A stretch of DNA of 64,000 nt from Thermogymnomonas acidicola JCM 13583 (lineage in GTDB: Archaea > Thermoplasmatota > Thermoplasmata > Thermoplasmatales > Thermoplasmataceae). The stretch lies in assembly GCF_001316105.1 (NCBI RefSeq), contig NZ_BBCP01000010.1:26805-90804 (forward strand), in the 5' to 3' direction. Made by a program: the position numbers and the translations under genes. Positions 52,009 to 62,147 of this stretch are shown here, piece after piece (within the stretch, counting starts at the first letter, position 1; each line of letters begins with the position of its first letter). The notes under the pieces were generated by a model. It worked only from the letters and a program-made list of their open reading frames with translations, searched no databases and was not told where the DNA came from.

Positions 52009-52902
52009 TCATGCTCCCTGGCCCGGACGCCTGGAGAGCGCCGCCCCTATGTACTCGAAGGGATCGGTGAGCCCAGAGAGGTCCGAGACGGACCGGAGCC
52101 TGGTGACATCAGCCTCGTGAGCATCTGGTAGCTACGCAGGGGGGGGTTCGGGACGAACCTGATTCTCTCCCTGTCTATTGCCCTCGCAATATCAATGTAC
52201 CTGTGGCTCCTCCCTGTCCCGACGTTGTATACGCTCTCCTCTCCCCCCCTCTCCAGGATGTCCATTATGATCCTAGAGGCATCGTCCACGTGAATGAAGT
52301 CTCTGGCCTGGGTACCGTCACCATATACTATAAGGTCCTTCCCCCCTCCTCGTGATCCCTGAGGAACCTGGATATAATGCTGGCATAGTCGCCCTTCTGG
52401 TTCTCGTCTGGCCCGAACACGTTGAAGAGCCTGAGGCCCACGCACCTGAGGCCGTATATGTCACTGTAAGAGGCCGCATGCATCTCGTTCATCAGCTTGC
52501 TCTTTGCATAGTGGTTCCTCTGCCTGTTGTGGTCTATCACAACATTCTCGGAGAAGCTGTCAAGGTAAACGGCTGCGCTGGAGGCATAGACGACCTTCCT
52601 GACCGAGTTCCTCCTGCTGGCCTCCAGCACGTTCAGGAAACCGTTCACGTTCACAGAATAGCACCTGTAGGGGGGGTCGCGCTCGAACTCTACATTCGAC
52701 GTCACCGCGGCCAGGTTGATGACATATTCGCACCCCCTCACCCTTTCCTCAAGTGCTCTGAAGTCCGTTATATCCACCACGTCCGTGCCCCCTCGCCGGT
52801 ACCACGTCTATGCCGGCTACCTCGTATCCCCTCCTCCTGAGCCTCACGCACAACGTGCCTGCCTATGAACCCGGCGGAGCCAGTGACCAGAACTCTCGGC
52901 AT
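52009..52902 (-). CDS. NAD-dependent sugar epimerase/dehydratase, extended SDR (frameshifted)
   Basis: MPRVLVTGSAGFIGRHVVRE is the GxxGxxG NAD site. YVINLAAVTSNVEFERDP follows, with SSAAVYLDSF and NHYAKSKLMNE, the YxxxK catalytic pair. RLFNVFGPDENQKGDYASII and VYGDGTQARDFIHVDDASRI are typical of UDP-glucose 4-epimerase-like enzymes. Frames change near 52790, 52340 and 52130. The restored C-terminal part reads GLTDPFEYIGAALSRRPGQG with TGA at 52009. The exact sugar is unknown. It is divergent from a GT2 gene. Confidence 0.85.
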
Positions 52903-52922
52903 GCATCCCTGATGGCTAAAGC

Positions 52923-52931
52923 GATATATTA
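52923..52931 (-). promoter_or_regulatory. TATA box for the epimerase at 52902
   Basis: The minus strand reads TTAATATATC, centred about 25 bases before the ATG at 52902, giving a leaderless start. Confidence 0.65.
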
Positions 52932-52969
52932 AGTTGCATTTCGCACTGGAGATCAAAAACAGGGTAAGA

Positions 52970-52979
52970 AATTTTAATA
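52970..52979 (+). promoter_or_regulatory. TATA box for the GT2 gene
   Basis: AATTTTAATA is centred about 26 bases before a GTG at 53000, which selects that codon over upstream candidates. Confidence 0.65.
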
Positions 52980-52999
52980 CCCATTATTATCACGTTGAA

Positions 53000-53756
53000 G
53001 TGTCAGAAAGGGACGTCACTGTTATCATACCCGCCTACAACGAGGAGGACAGGATCGGCAAGACACTGCGCGACCTGATCGATAACATGGATACGCTGGC
53101 AAGGGTAATAGTTGTTGTTGACGGAAACGACAGAACTGAGGAGATCGCAAGGTCCTTCGGCCCCCATGGTCCAGGTCTACAGGGACGCGAAGAGGCTGGG
53201 CAAGGGCGGGGGGGCAGTGCTCAAGGGCCTGGAGCTGGCGGAGACGGAAAAGATATGCTTCACAGACGCAGATGGCTCCACTCCGTGGTACGAGGTCAAG
53301 AGGCTCACCGATATGCTTGGAAGAGGCATGGAGATGATCGTTGGCTCCAGGTGGATGAGGGATTCCAGGGTGAAGAAAAAGGAGCCACTGCTGAACATAA
53401 TAGCGGGCAGAATGTTCCACTACCTGAACTTCCTGATCCTGGGAATAAGGGTCAAGGACACCCAGTGTGGCATGAAGTGCATGACGAGGGACCTTGCAAA
53501 GGAGCTCGTCAAGAGGGTGGCAGTCAGGGATAGGACCTTTGACGTCTCCCTGATCTACAACGCCATGCTGCTCGGCGCTACGGTGAGGGAGGTCGGCATA
53601 GAGTGGACGCACGACGAGAACACGAGGATGCCAATCCTCCACGCAGTGCCATTCATGCTTGCGGCCATAGTTGCCATGAGGCTCTCGCACGGCAGGCGTT
53701 CGGAGAGGATTGGCCCGCTCCTCATGAGGGTCTACAGGAACTTCAGGTTCTACTGA
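53000..53756 (+). CDS. Family 2 glycosyltransferase, dolichol-phosphate sugar synthase-like (frameshifted)
   Basis: A cytosolic GT-A enzyme. DVTVIIPAYNEEDRIGKTL is the nucleotide-sugar strand, RLGKGGAVLKGLELAE (one G read extra) the lysine-rich loop, and CFTDADGSTPWYEVKRL holds the DxD-type motif. MIVGSRWMRDSRVKKKEPLL and DTQCGMKCMTRDLAKELVKR are characteristic of the DPG synthase-like group. The frame breaks at 53160, where five Cs stand for four in FGPMVQVY. Leaderless GTG start. It converges on the kinase gene. Confidence 0.88.
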
Positions 53757-53758
53757 CC

Positions 53759-54760
53759 TCAGTCACCGACGAATATTATCTGGCTCCCCCCCTGGTAGTC
53801 AAAGGCGAACGGCTCCTCCCTGAGTTCCGGGAACTTAGAAACGAAATTCCTTCTATCAACATCCGGGGGCATGGAATAGCAGGAATCCTCCCCCCCTCCG
53901 GCTCCTATTAGCTTGCCTCCCCCCCTGGCCCCCCCGTTTGACATGGCCCTCTCGTAGAGCTCGTCGATCCAACCGGAGCTGATTGACCCTGCCAGTGTCT
54001 TCTTCAGCATCCAGTTCCTGTGGAGGCTCTCACCGAGGCTGTCCACTTCTCCTCTGCTGAGCCTCTTATAGAGTTCCTCGGTTATGCGTACCATCTCCCT
54101 GTAGGAATCGACGTTCTCGGACACCTTTGATGACTGCTCCCTGTGTATGTCCTGTGAGCGCCTCTCTATGCCTGTGTACATGAGGAAGAGTGACCTCCAC
54201 AGCCTCTCCCTGGCCTCCTCAGGGATGATAACGGGCCTCACCACGACGTTCTCGTCTGGCAGGAACTTCAGGAACTGGATGCCGCCGTAGGCGGCCATGT
54301 ACTGGTCCTGCTTACCACCCGGCTCCCGCAGTATCTCCCTCTCGATCTTCACGGCCTCCTCTGCCAGTTCCCTCTGCGATACGTACTCGCCACTGTAGGC
54401 GTGGAGGGCATGGAGGAGGCCCACGAGGAAGGTGCTGCTGGAACCGAGGCCAGTGCCTGTGGAAGGTATGTCGCTTATGCTCACGATCTCTATCCCGCCG
54501 TCGATGTTGAGGAGCCTCAGGGCCTCCCTCACGGTGGGGTGCCTTATCTGGTCAACCCTGTCCACTATCTCGGTGACAGAGTAGGACACCCTTATCCTGT
54601 CATCGAACTTCTTGTTCACCACTATGTAGATATACTTGTTAATGGACGCTGATATGACCGCCCCTTCCCCGAAGTTCCTGTAGTATTCAGGCAGGTCTGT
54701 GCCGCCACCGGTGAACGTTATCCTGAGTGGCGTCTTGGATATGATCATCCTCCTCTTCAT
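53759..54760 (-). CDS. GHMP sugar kinase, D-glycero-D-manno-heptose 7-phosphate kinase-like
   Basis: About 330 residues. ISKTPLRITFTGGGTDLPEY is the HddA-like N-terminal signature, and SISDIPSTGTGLGSSSTFLV the ATP phosphate loop. EPGGKQDQYMAAYGGIQFL is the second family motif. The last part should read GAGGGGFLLFHAP. The C7 run at 53890-53896 (expected five) and a G5 at about 53865 (expected four) together displace the frame over some 15 residues. It overlaps the epimerase gene by four bases. Placement beside a GmhA-like isomerase suggests that heptose is the substrate. Confidence 0.8.
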   Translation of the reverse strand: MKRRMIISKTPLRITFTGGGTDLPEYYRNFGEGAVISASINKYIYIVVNKKFDDRIRVSYSVTEIVDRVDQIRHPTVREALRLLNIDGGIEIVSISDIPSTGTGLGSSSTFLVGLLHALHAYSGEYVSQRELAEEAVKIEREILREPGGKQDQYMAAYGGIQFLKFLPDENVVVRPVIIPEEARERLWRSLFLMYTGIERRSQDIHREQSSKVSENVDSYREMVRITEELYKRLSRGEVDSLGESLHRNWMLKKTLAGSISSGWIDELYERAMSNGGARGGGKLIGAGGGEDSCYSMPPDVDRRNFVSKFPELREEPFAFDYQGGSQIIFVGD

Positions 54761-55683
54761 ACTCTGCCATAGAAGTCGTTTATTATCCTGAGGCCCTCGT
54801 CCAGGCCCACCCTCGCCCTGAAGCCTATCTCACTCTCCGCCCTGCTGGTGTCCGCAAGTGTTTCCATCACGTAGTTCTTAATGGGCATCGGCACGTACTT
54901 CGGCTCTATCTCTGTGCCGAGGAGGCTGTTCAGCTTCGCCACCAGTTCGTTGAGGGAATAGTTTTTTCCATAGCCCACGTTGTAGACCCTGAAGCCCTTC
55001 ACCTTTGTAGCCCTGACAAGGGCCTCCACAACATCCCCTGCATACACAAAGTCCCTCCTCTGCTTCCCGTTTCCGTAGATGACCGGCTGCCTCCCGGCCT
55101 TCATGTCCCAGAGGAACTGGGTCGCAAGGTTCGCATACCCGTTCTTGGCCCTCTCGTACTTTCCGTAGACCGAGAAGAAGCGCATCGCAGCAACGTTAAG
55201 GTCGTAGAGCTGGTTGTACAGCTGTGATATGCGCTCCGCTGCGATCCTCGCCTCTGTATAGAAGTCGGTGACCAGCGGCTGCGCGTCTTCCCTGTGTGGC
55301 GGCTTAATTCCGTTGTATATTGAGGACGTGGAGGAGAAGACAACCGGGCACTGCACCCTCCTGGCCAGCTCCAGGATGCCGATCATGCCGTTCACCACCT
55401 CGCCCACGAGCATCGGGTTGTTCCTGTACATCGGCGAGGCGGAATAGAAGCCAAGGTGGAATATGAGATCAAAGCCATGCTTAAGCAGGGGGGGCGTCCT
55501 TGGCATCTCCCTGATGAACTCCACCCTGTCCCTGACCTCTTTCAGGTTCTCCTCGGAGCCCGTGTGGAGGTTGTCTATGACAGTGACCCTGTTTTCCCCC
55601 CCTGCAAGCGACAGCACCAGGTTGGTACCTATGAACCCAGCACCACCTGTCACGAGGATATTCATCCCTGATAGGCTCTCCAT
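54757..55683 (-). CDS. Sugar-nucleotide epimerase, extended SDR with altered YxxxK
   Basis: About 309 residues from the ATG at 55683 (MESLSGMNILVTGGAGFIGT). VTVIDNLHTGSEENLKEV, VVFSSTSSIYNGIKPP, RFFSVYGKYERAKNGYANLA and VYAGDVVEALVRATKVKGFR place it with UDP-glucose 4-epimerase-like and NAD-dependent sugar epimerases. The catalytic position reads YTEAR in place of the usual YxxxK, so Lys is replaced by Arg. Several longer ORF starts upstream are excluded by the TATA box. It shares an overlapping start/stop with the kinase, so they are one operon. Confidence 0.82.
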   Translation of the reverse strand: MESLSGMNILVTGGAGFIGTNLVLSLAGGENRVTVIDNLHTGSEENLKEVRDRVEFIREMPRTPPLLKHGFDLIFHLGFYSASPMYRNNPMLVGEVVNGMIGILELARRVQCPVVFSSTSSIYNGIKPPHREDAQPLVTDFYTEARIAAERISQLYNQLYDLNVAAMRFFSVYGKYERAKNGYANLATQFLWDMKAGRQPVIYGNGKQRRDFVYAGDVVEALVRATKVKGFRVYNVGYGKNYSLNELVAKLNSLLGTEIEPKYVPMPIKNYVMETLADTSRAESEIGFRARVGLDEGLRIINDFYGRV

Positions 55684-55704
55684 CGTCTTGTGATTGTGGA
55701 AATC

Positions 55705-55714
55705 ATTAAAACCT
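55705..55714 (-). promoter_or_regulatory. TATA box of the epimerase-kinase operon
   Basis: The minus strand reads GGTTTTAATG, centred about 26 bases before the ATG at 55683. Confidence 0.6.
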
Positions 55715-55715
55715 T

Positions 55716-56279
55716 TCACCTAAGCTCGTCCTCTACGATCTTTGACCATATGTGCCCAATCGCTATGTGCACCTCCTGTATTATCGATGTCCTGTCCGAG
55801 GGAACCCTGATGCAGGCGTCCACAAGCGAGAGAAGCTTCCCTCCGCCAGAACCCGTTAGGCCTATGGTCCTGCAGCCCATCTCCTTAGCCGCCTGGATCC
55901 CGGCTATCACGTTCCTGGAGTTGCCGCTGGTGCTGATACCCACGACCACATCGCCCCTTCGGGCAAAGGCACGCACCTGCCTGCTGAACACCTCTTCATA
56001 CGAGTAGTCGTTGCCTATTGCCGTCAGCGATGATGTGTTCGTGGTCAGGGCCATGGCCGGCAGAGGCCTACCCTCCTTTTCGAACCTGCCAACCAGCTCG
56101 GCCGCAATGTGCTGCGAGTCCGCAGCGCTGCCACCGTTTCCGAAGAGGATGAGCTTGCCGCCGTCCCTTATGGCATCAGCGATCATCTTTCCAGTTTCGA
56201 GAACCACTGATGCATCAAGGCTCTTCCTCACATCTGCCCCCCCGGTCTCCAGGTAGCTTTTCACTTCCCTTAGTTCCAT
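55716..56279 (-). CDS. gmhA: GmhA-like phosphoheptose isomerase (SIS domain)
   Basis: 187 residues, frame intact. ILFGNGGSAADSQHIAAELV is the GmhA signature (SIS domain), with GRFEKEGRPLPAMALTTNTS, VVVGISTSGNSRNVIAGIQA and IIQEVHIAIGHIWSKIVEDE. It should convert sedoheptulose 7-phosphate to D-glycero-D-manno-heptose 7-phosphate. The C-terminal Gln/His segment fits the zinc-binding active site. It has its own TATA box, and lies between the GT2-GtrA gene and the epimerase-kinase pair, which it may serve. Confidence 0.92.
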   Translation of the reverse strand: MELREVKSYLETGGADVRKSLDASVVLETGKMIADAIRDGGKLILFGNGGSAADSQHIAAELVGRFEKEGRPLPAMALTTNTSSLTAIGNDYSYEEVFSRQVRAFARRGDVVVGISTSGNSRNVIAGIQAAKEMGCRTIGLTGSGGGKLLSLVDACIRVPSDRTSIIQEVHIAIGHIWSKIVEDELR

Positions 56280-56302
56280 CGAGCAAAAAAGCCAGGTGAG
56301 TA

Positions 56303-56312
56303 TTAAATTGTT
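56303..56312 (-). promoter_or_regulatory. TATA box of gmhA
   Basis: The minus strand reads CAATTTAATA, centred about 28 bases before the ATG at 56279. It overlaps the last codons of the GT2-GtrA gene. Confidence 0.6.
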
Positions 56313-57370
56313 AGTGGCCGCTCCATATGAACTGCGCGGACACAACGTACCTGAATGCGAAGGCGGCGTTGATCCCCCCACAAAGTTGGACAGCAGTATG
56401 TTTATGCCCACAAGCGCCAGGAGCATGAAGACCGCGAAGTTGATGGCGCTGGCGAGCAGTGATGCCCCGTTGTGCTGGAAGAACCTGAGCACAACGTTCT
56501 TCACAGTCCTCTTAAGCCTCCTGTTGCTGAAGGTCCACCTGTCGTTGAGTATGAAGTTGCTCACTATGGACACCTCTATGGCCAGGACCTCAGCTGCTAT
56601 GTAGTTTATGTGCAGCGAGAGCGCATACAGGACAAGCTCGCTCACAACCACGCCTGAAGCACCGACAACAAGGTACTTCCAGAGGTTTCCATGCGTTATG
56701 GCGAAGATGTAGAAGGAGATTATGTCCCTCAGCCTTAACTTGCTCTGGCCCTCCCTCCTCGCATAGAACATTATAGGGTACTCGGCTATGCTCATGCCTG
56801 CACTGTAGACCTTGTCAACGATCTCGACCTGGCCCGTGTAGGAGCCGTGCCTGGGCCTGTTGGCGATGAGGTACTCACATGCAGCCCTGGAGTATATCCT
56901 GTAGCCTGTGGTCGCGTCCTTTACGCGGGGGGGGCCGAAGCTCATGCTGAAGAGGAGGTTAGCCCCCCTGGAGATAATCCGCCTTATCAGTGGTAGCCCG
57001 ACTATGCCTGCCCTCCTGTCCTTTATGTACCTCGAGCCGAGCACGAGGTCGTGGTGGTTCTGCTCAGCAAACGTGAACATTTCCTCAAGGTATGCCGGGT
57101 CATGCTGTCCGTCCGCGTCCATCACGGCCACGTAGTCTGCACCCCTGCGGACAGCCTCCTGCATGCCAACTATGACGGCAGAAACAAGGCCCTGCTTCCT
57201 TGGCCTTGATATGAGGGTCACATTCCCGAACTTGGACACCACCTCCATGGTCTGCTCATCCGTCTCGTCGTCTACAACGATCACCTGGAAGGGTGCCAGT
57301 CGAATGAGGAGCTCGAGAGACTCTGTGCCTCCCTGTATGTAGGAAGTACAACGAACCTCTTCATCGTCAT
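56311..57370 (-). CDS. GT2 glycosyltransferase-GtrA fusion, polyprenyl-phosphate sugar synthase (frameshifted)
   Basis: The N-terminal half is a GT2 domain: MKRFVVLPTYREAQ, IVVDDETDEQTM, YVAVMDADGQHDPAYLEEMF (DxD-type) and LVLGSRYIKDRRAG. Then ATTGYRIYSRAACEYL and QVEIVDKVYSAG, as in dolichol-phosphate mannose synthases. From about residue 215, GNLWKYLVVGASGVVVSELV starts a GtrA-type domain of four membrane helices, with SNFILNDRWTFSNRRLK, the conserved GtrA loop. One frame break near 57310 hides residues 15-30; another at the C6 run near 56373 (expected four) gives the true end AFAFRYVVSAQFIWSGH. It charges a lipid carrier with sugar. Confidence 0.88.
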
Positions 57371-57391
57371 TTGATGGGGGGGATCAAATTA

Positions 57392-57401
57392 CTTTTATTA
57401 A
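57392..57401 (-). promoter_or_regulatory. TATA box of the GT2-GtrA gene
   Basis: The minus strand reads TTTTAATAAA, centred about 26 bases before the ATG at 57370. Confidence 0.6.
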
Positions 57402-57447
57402 AATATTAGTCGGTAAAATACGAAGTCATACAATAGTGAATACCCGC

Positions 57448-58106
57448 CTAGAGCTCCTGCCCGCAGTTTGGGCAGAACTTCGCACCTGCCGGCAGGTCGG
57501 AGCCGCACCTTGGGCACTTTTGGGGGGGCAGCCTCTTCTCCTCGCCCAGCCTCTTGGGCTCCTCTATGTCCCTGACCTCCGCATCATACACGTTTGCATC
57601 CTGCGGCTTCTGTTCCTGGCCCTGGGCCGGGCCCTTCCCGAAGTACGCCATGCCTATATTGGCCCTGGGGGCCCTGGCCTTGGCCAGCTCAACCTCCCTC
57701 CTGTGCCTTTCCTCCTCCTCCCTCTTCATCTCCTCCTCTTTCTTGATCTTGGCATCATTGATCCACTTCCTTATTTCAGTGTCCCACCTCTGCGGGTCGC
57801 TGAGCCTGAACACGATCTTGTTCTTCTGGCCGTCCTTCCTGTACTCGATCTCCATCTCCTTCCTCGTGAATAGCTTCAGCCTGGGGACTGCAATGCTCAC
57901 GTTGGAAATGTCGTACAGGTAAACGTCTAGGATTATCTTCGGGGGGGGACCGCCCTTATGAGACCCCTCCTGCCCCTCCTCTCGTATATTATCCTCCTGT
58001 CTGTGAGGTAGAGTGTCCCCTGCGCCACAACGGTTTCCCCGTCCACGACCTCCGCCTCTTCCCTGAGTATCTCGTGCTCCCCAACTTCGTAAATCGGCAT
58101 TCTCAT
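57448..58106 (-). CDS. PH-like domain protein with C-terminal zinc ribbon (frameshifted)
   Basis: About 218 residues. The N-terminal half, IYEVGEHEILREEAEVVDG, VAQGTLYLTDRRIIYERRG and LDVYLYDISNVSIAVPRLKL, has the strand pattern of a bacterial-type PH or GRAM domain. A charged coiled coil (INDAKIKKEEEMKREEEERH) joins it to the C-terminal zinc ribbon CPRCGSDLPAGAKFCPNCG. A C8 run at about 57946 (expected six) breaks the frame. The arrangement is typical of archaeal membrane-associated or secretion-linked proteins of unknown role. It is transcribed from TTTATAATA at 58121-58129. Confidence 0.65.
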
Positions 58107-58130
58107 GATTTATCAGTATTTATTATAAAG

Positions 58131-58140
58131 CCTTTTATCG
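58131..58140 (+). promoter_or_regulatory. TATA box of the first GT-C gene
   Basis: CCTTTTATCG is centred 26-27 bases before a GTG at 58162, supporting a leaderless start there rather than at ATG 58210. Confidence 0.5.
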
Positions 58141-58161
58141 GAACGACGGGCCTTCGGGGGG

Positions 58162-60298
58162 GTGAAACGGAGGGTAAGTTTGAAATTTGTCCAAGGCAAT
58201 ACTGACCAGATGGCTTCGGTGGAGGGCGCGGTCAGCAGGAGGCTTCTTCCCCCCCTGGGCACAGGCCTCTTCTCGATGAACCTGGCTTGGGTCTCCTGGG
58301 CCATCTTTGGCTACCTTGACACTGCGTCGCTTGCCCTTGTATGGTCCCTCTTCTCACTGGCATAGCACTCATAGTGCTCTCCGCCTCAGAAAGTTATGGT
58401 TCGAGGCTGACCACCTGGCTCTCCTACCTGTCACTGGCACTTGCAATTGCCGCTGCGCTGAGCATAGTTGGGTACTTCCACCCGGTGAGGATAACGGATG
58501 AGGTCATAATCGACAGGTATGCTGCCATCGCGCTACTCCACCGTGAAGACCCATACAGGCCGGGAGTGATAGGGTCTTACCTGCAATCATCCAGCTACCC
58601 GACCTTCTGGTTCACGCCTACCCTGGACGGGGGGGGTTTCGTCACGGCCTTCATATACCCTGGCCTAGTCCCCCTCTATTTCTTGCTGGAGGTGGCCCTG
58701 CACCTGAACCCCCTCGTTCTATACGAGGTGCCTGTGGCTGTCAGCTTTACAGCATACTATCTCTACATGCGCAAGAACGGGATAGCCCTGGAGGAGAGGT
58801 ATGACCTCATGCTTTTCTCCATCGCGCTATTCGCCGAGCTGGCGGGCTTTGCCTTCTACTTCTCTTCGGCTACCATATGGATAATGTTCGTCATACTCTC
58901 CCTCTCGTCCTCGGAGAGGCCCTCAATCTCCGGCATCTTCAGCGGGCTTGCGGCCTCGTTCAACCAGATACCGGCCCTCCTTGTCCCGTTCCTCGCTGTG
59001 TTCCATTTCAGGGAGAATGGCAGGAAGGGCCTCATCAGGTACCTTGCCCTCTCCATAGTATCTTTCTCGGTGATAAACGGGCCGTTCCTGGCCATGTCAC
59101 CAGGGTCCTTCATACACGCAATGGAGCACTCACTGAGCCAGGGGGGCCATAGGGGTGGGCTTCGGGGTGTCCGAGCTCTCATTCCTTGCCCTGGCAAGCA
59201 TCGCCCCCCCCGTGTGTTCACCATAGCGCTGTTCGCATCCTACTCGATGCTCCTTACCGCTTATGCCCTCTGGTACGAGAGACTGCGCCTCTCTTTCGTC
59301 GTATTCCCTGCAATAGTCATGTTCCTGAACTACAGGGTGCTCCCAGAATATGTGCTTGTGTGGTCCGTACCAGCGGCAATGCTTGCACTGGGCAGGAAAC
59401 CGTTGCGGGCGCACAGGGTTGCGGGCACGCTAAGGAAGAAGGCGCTTGCCGCATCCATAGCCGTTCTGATCCTTGTTGTTGCGGTGCCACTTGGCCTCCA
59501 CTCCCAGGAGGCATACGAGAAATCCCAGGACCTGAAGGTGATATCCATAAGGTCTTACTCTGACCCCTACAACGTGACAGGGTACATAACAGAGATGGAT
59601 GTGTCCGTGCTGTATACGGGCACGCAGGACACGTACGTGGGCTTCAGGATAATACCATACGGCGAGACCATGAACGCAAACGGCCTGATATGGACACCGG
59701 ACCCCATGAAGGGTGCCGCGGATACTAGGGGAGCCCTCCTCAGGCCTGGTTATAACAACGTGACGATTTTCCCGCAGAGCTATGTGGACCTACTCCCGGA
59801 CGGAAGACCGTTCAGGCTGTTCGTGACCGACAACACCTCCATTTCCTTCCTGAACTCAGGCGGCCTCTCTGTCAGCGGTGTTACGCCGGTCAGTGACCCT
59901 GAGCTGGCTTACCCAACGTACAACAGCAAAGACCCGTACCCTGGCTGGCTCGCCCACTCCAACGGCACATGGGTCTTCCATTATCATCCGGGTTACCTTG
60001 AGGCTGTGTCGGAGGGGGGGCCAGGGAACCTCGACCTCCAGACCCGTGTGAATGGCACGGAAGCCTCATGGACTCTGTCTTTCATTATCTCCGTGAACTC
60101 AACGGCGCCAGTGAGCGTGGAGCTCATAGATTCACAGGGTTCCTACGTGAACGCAAGCCAGGGGGGGCAGGTGGAGGACTCATCCATGCAGCTCAGCGTT
60201 GAGGTCACGCCAGGCCTTGGGGGGGAAACGTGTCACTCCGGGTGAGTGCGGTGTCCGGCTGTTCCCTGGACATAAGGCCCGCAGCGTACGGTGGCTGA
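58162..60298 (+). CDS. GT-C-like membrane glycosyltransferase (DUF2029/GT87-type), first of three
   Basis: About 700 residues. The first 400 are a membrane region of about ten helices. IIDRYAAIALLHREDPYRPG carries the DPY-type motif after the first long extracytoplasmic loop, where such enzymes bind lipid-linked sugar. SFNQIPALLVPFLAVFHFRE and NYRVLPEYVLVWSVPAAMLA fit GT87-like enzymes. The last 270 residues form an exported domain with many NxS/T sites (NVT, NNVT, NTS, NGT, NST). Frames change at about 58345 and 59160-59210, and again near 60225, where the restored end gives VSAVSGCSLDIRPAAYGG. Sugar and acceptor are unknown. Confidence 0.65.
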
Positions 60299-60331
60299 TA
60301 GGCAGGTAGACACTTTTGTATTTCAGCATAC

Positions 60332-60358
60332 TTTATCAAAAACTCATATATTGATAAA
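60332..60358. promoter_or_regulatory. Inverted repeat TTTATCAA-11-TTGATAAA before the second GT-C gene
   Basis: Two perfect eight-base arms (60332-60339 and 60351-60358) flank an 11-base spacer, six bases before the ATG at 60364. The left arm overlaps the TATA-like CTTTATCA. The spacing of 19 bases centre to centre, about two turns of DNA, fits a dimeric regulator. It is the clearest operator-like repeat in the glycan region. Confidence 0.6.
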
Positions 60359-60363
60359 TTCAG

Positions 60364-62147
60364 ATGCAGTGCCGTGGCCCGGAGCTGGGATACCAAGAGT
60401 GGATCCTCATCGCCGAGATAGCGGTATACTCCGCGGTCTGGTCTTACATCTCGCTCATGAGGTACCTGCACTTCGGGGGGGCCGCGGTATTCGACCTTGG
60501 CGTTGCATCGGCGACCATATACAAGGCATTCCATGGCGGCATAATAGGTACCGCAGCGGATCCCAGGCCAATACAGGTGCAGAAGCTCATCTACCTCGTC
60601 CTTGCACCGTTCTACGACATAGACCCAAGGCCTGAATTCCTCCTCGTTTTCCAGTCCATCTGGATCCCACTGGGGGGCCGTGCCCCCCCTGTTCCTGGCC
60701 TCCAGGAAACTGGGAATGGAGAAGACGGAGGCCCTGCTCATTGCCTCCTCCTATCTGCTTTACTTCCCACTGGCGGGCGTGAACTGGTTCGACTTCCACT
60801 TCATGGCGCTCTTCCCCCCCACCTTCTTCCTGCTGTGCCTCTACGCCTACGTTTCAGACAGGAAGGCGCTATTCGGCGTCACTGCTGTTCTGGCAACCAT
60901 AACCGACCTCATGGTGCCACTGATCATGTTCGCCTTCGCAGTCTACGCAGTAATAGAGGGGCGGTACAGGGGGGGCAAGAGGTGCATCCCGTACACGGTC
61001 CTGCCGGCCTCAGCAGGTGCACTTGTATTCCTTGCAGTATCGCTTTACTTCGGGCCGGGGGGGTACCTGCTGAACTGGCTCCACCTCGGTGGGCATGGCT
61101 CCATACTCTCTATGGTCTCCGACCCTGGGGGCCCCCCTACTGACCAGGAAGGTAATGTGGTTTATCCTCATGTCCATACCTCCCTGTTCATGTACCTCCT
61201 GTCGCCCAGATCGGCGATAATGTTCATACCATACGTCCTGTTCGTTGCAGCCTACTCGTACACGCCGTACTTCACCGTGACGCTCTACCAGTACCCTGCC
61301 CTATACTCACCGGTCATCATATATTCAGCGGCAAAGGGTTACGCTTTCCTCCGCTCTAAGATCGGGAGTGGCAGGGCGAAGTATGCACTGTTCGCGGTGC
61401 TTGCGGTATCGCTCATAACCTACTCCCTCTTCAGCCCGTGGGAGAGGCCTTCACCTACCAGTACACCTATGGCCACGACCCTAACCTGTCAAATGTAATA
61501 CCACCATACACACTGTCACAGATGGAACCCAAGCAGTACGACACCTACATGTGGGCCATGGTGCGCATGGTGCCTCCAGGCACGACAGTACTATTGCAGA
61601 ACGATGAGCCGCAGCTCGCCACGGTCAACAACGTTGTCATGCCCTGGAGCCCGGTGCCGGAGCTGGACTTCAACTACTCCCTGGCAAACCCTTACAGCAA
61701 GTGGTTCTATCCCGGGGGGGCAGTGATATCCCCTGGCGCAGTCACCTACTTCCAGACGTGGTTCAACTACGCCCTTCTCAGCGGTGAATACAGCATAGTC
61801 TCTGAGGAGGACGGCCTCACACTGATATCCCTGGGCCAGCACTCAGGGCCTGTGGCGTTCTCCCCCCCGGTGAATGTGCAGCTGGAACCAGTATCTTCCG
61901 GCACGGGGTACTGTAACTACACCACAGGGTTCCTCCCCCCCCTGGCACATACGTCGTTGTCAATGGTTCCATTAACGATACCCTCAGGGGAAGTGATGGG
62001 ATATCTGACCTGGTGCTGAGGCCCCACCTGGGCAGCCAGGGGGGGCAGGTGGAGTTCGTGGTGCCTGTGTACCTGGCAGATGTTACTCTGAGCGCCCCCC
62101 CGTACAGTGGCCACGTGGACGTTGTGCTAAGGGAGGTCTCCCCATGA
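60364..62147 (+). CDS. DUF2079-like membrane protein, second of three (frameshifted)
   Basis: About 590 residues. SLMRYLHFGGAAVFDLGVAS (expected without the second Gly), ATIYKAFHGGIIGTAADPRP and GVNWFDFHFMALFPPTFFLL match DUF2079, a GT-C-like family in which the first loop has 'FDxG' and a later loop 'FHxxxLFP'. About nine helices follow. The C-terminal 200 residues are exported and carry NYS, NYT and NDT glycosylation sites. Frames change at about 60680, 61440 and 61940. Its TGA overlaps the ATG of the third gene (ATGATG), so they are co-translated. Confidence 0.65.
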
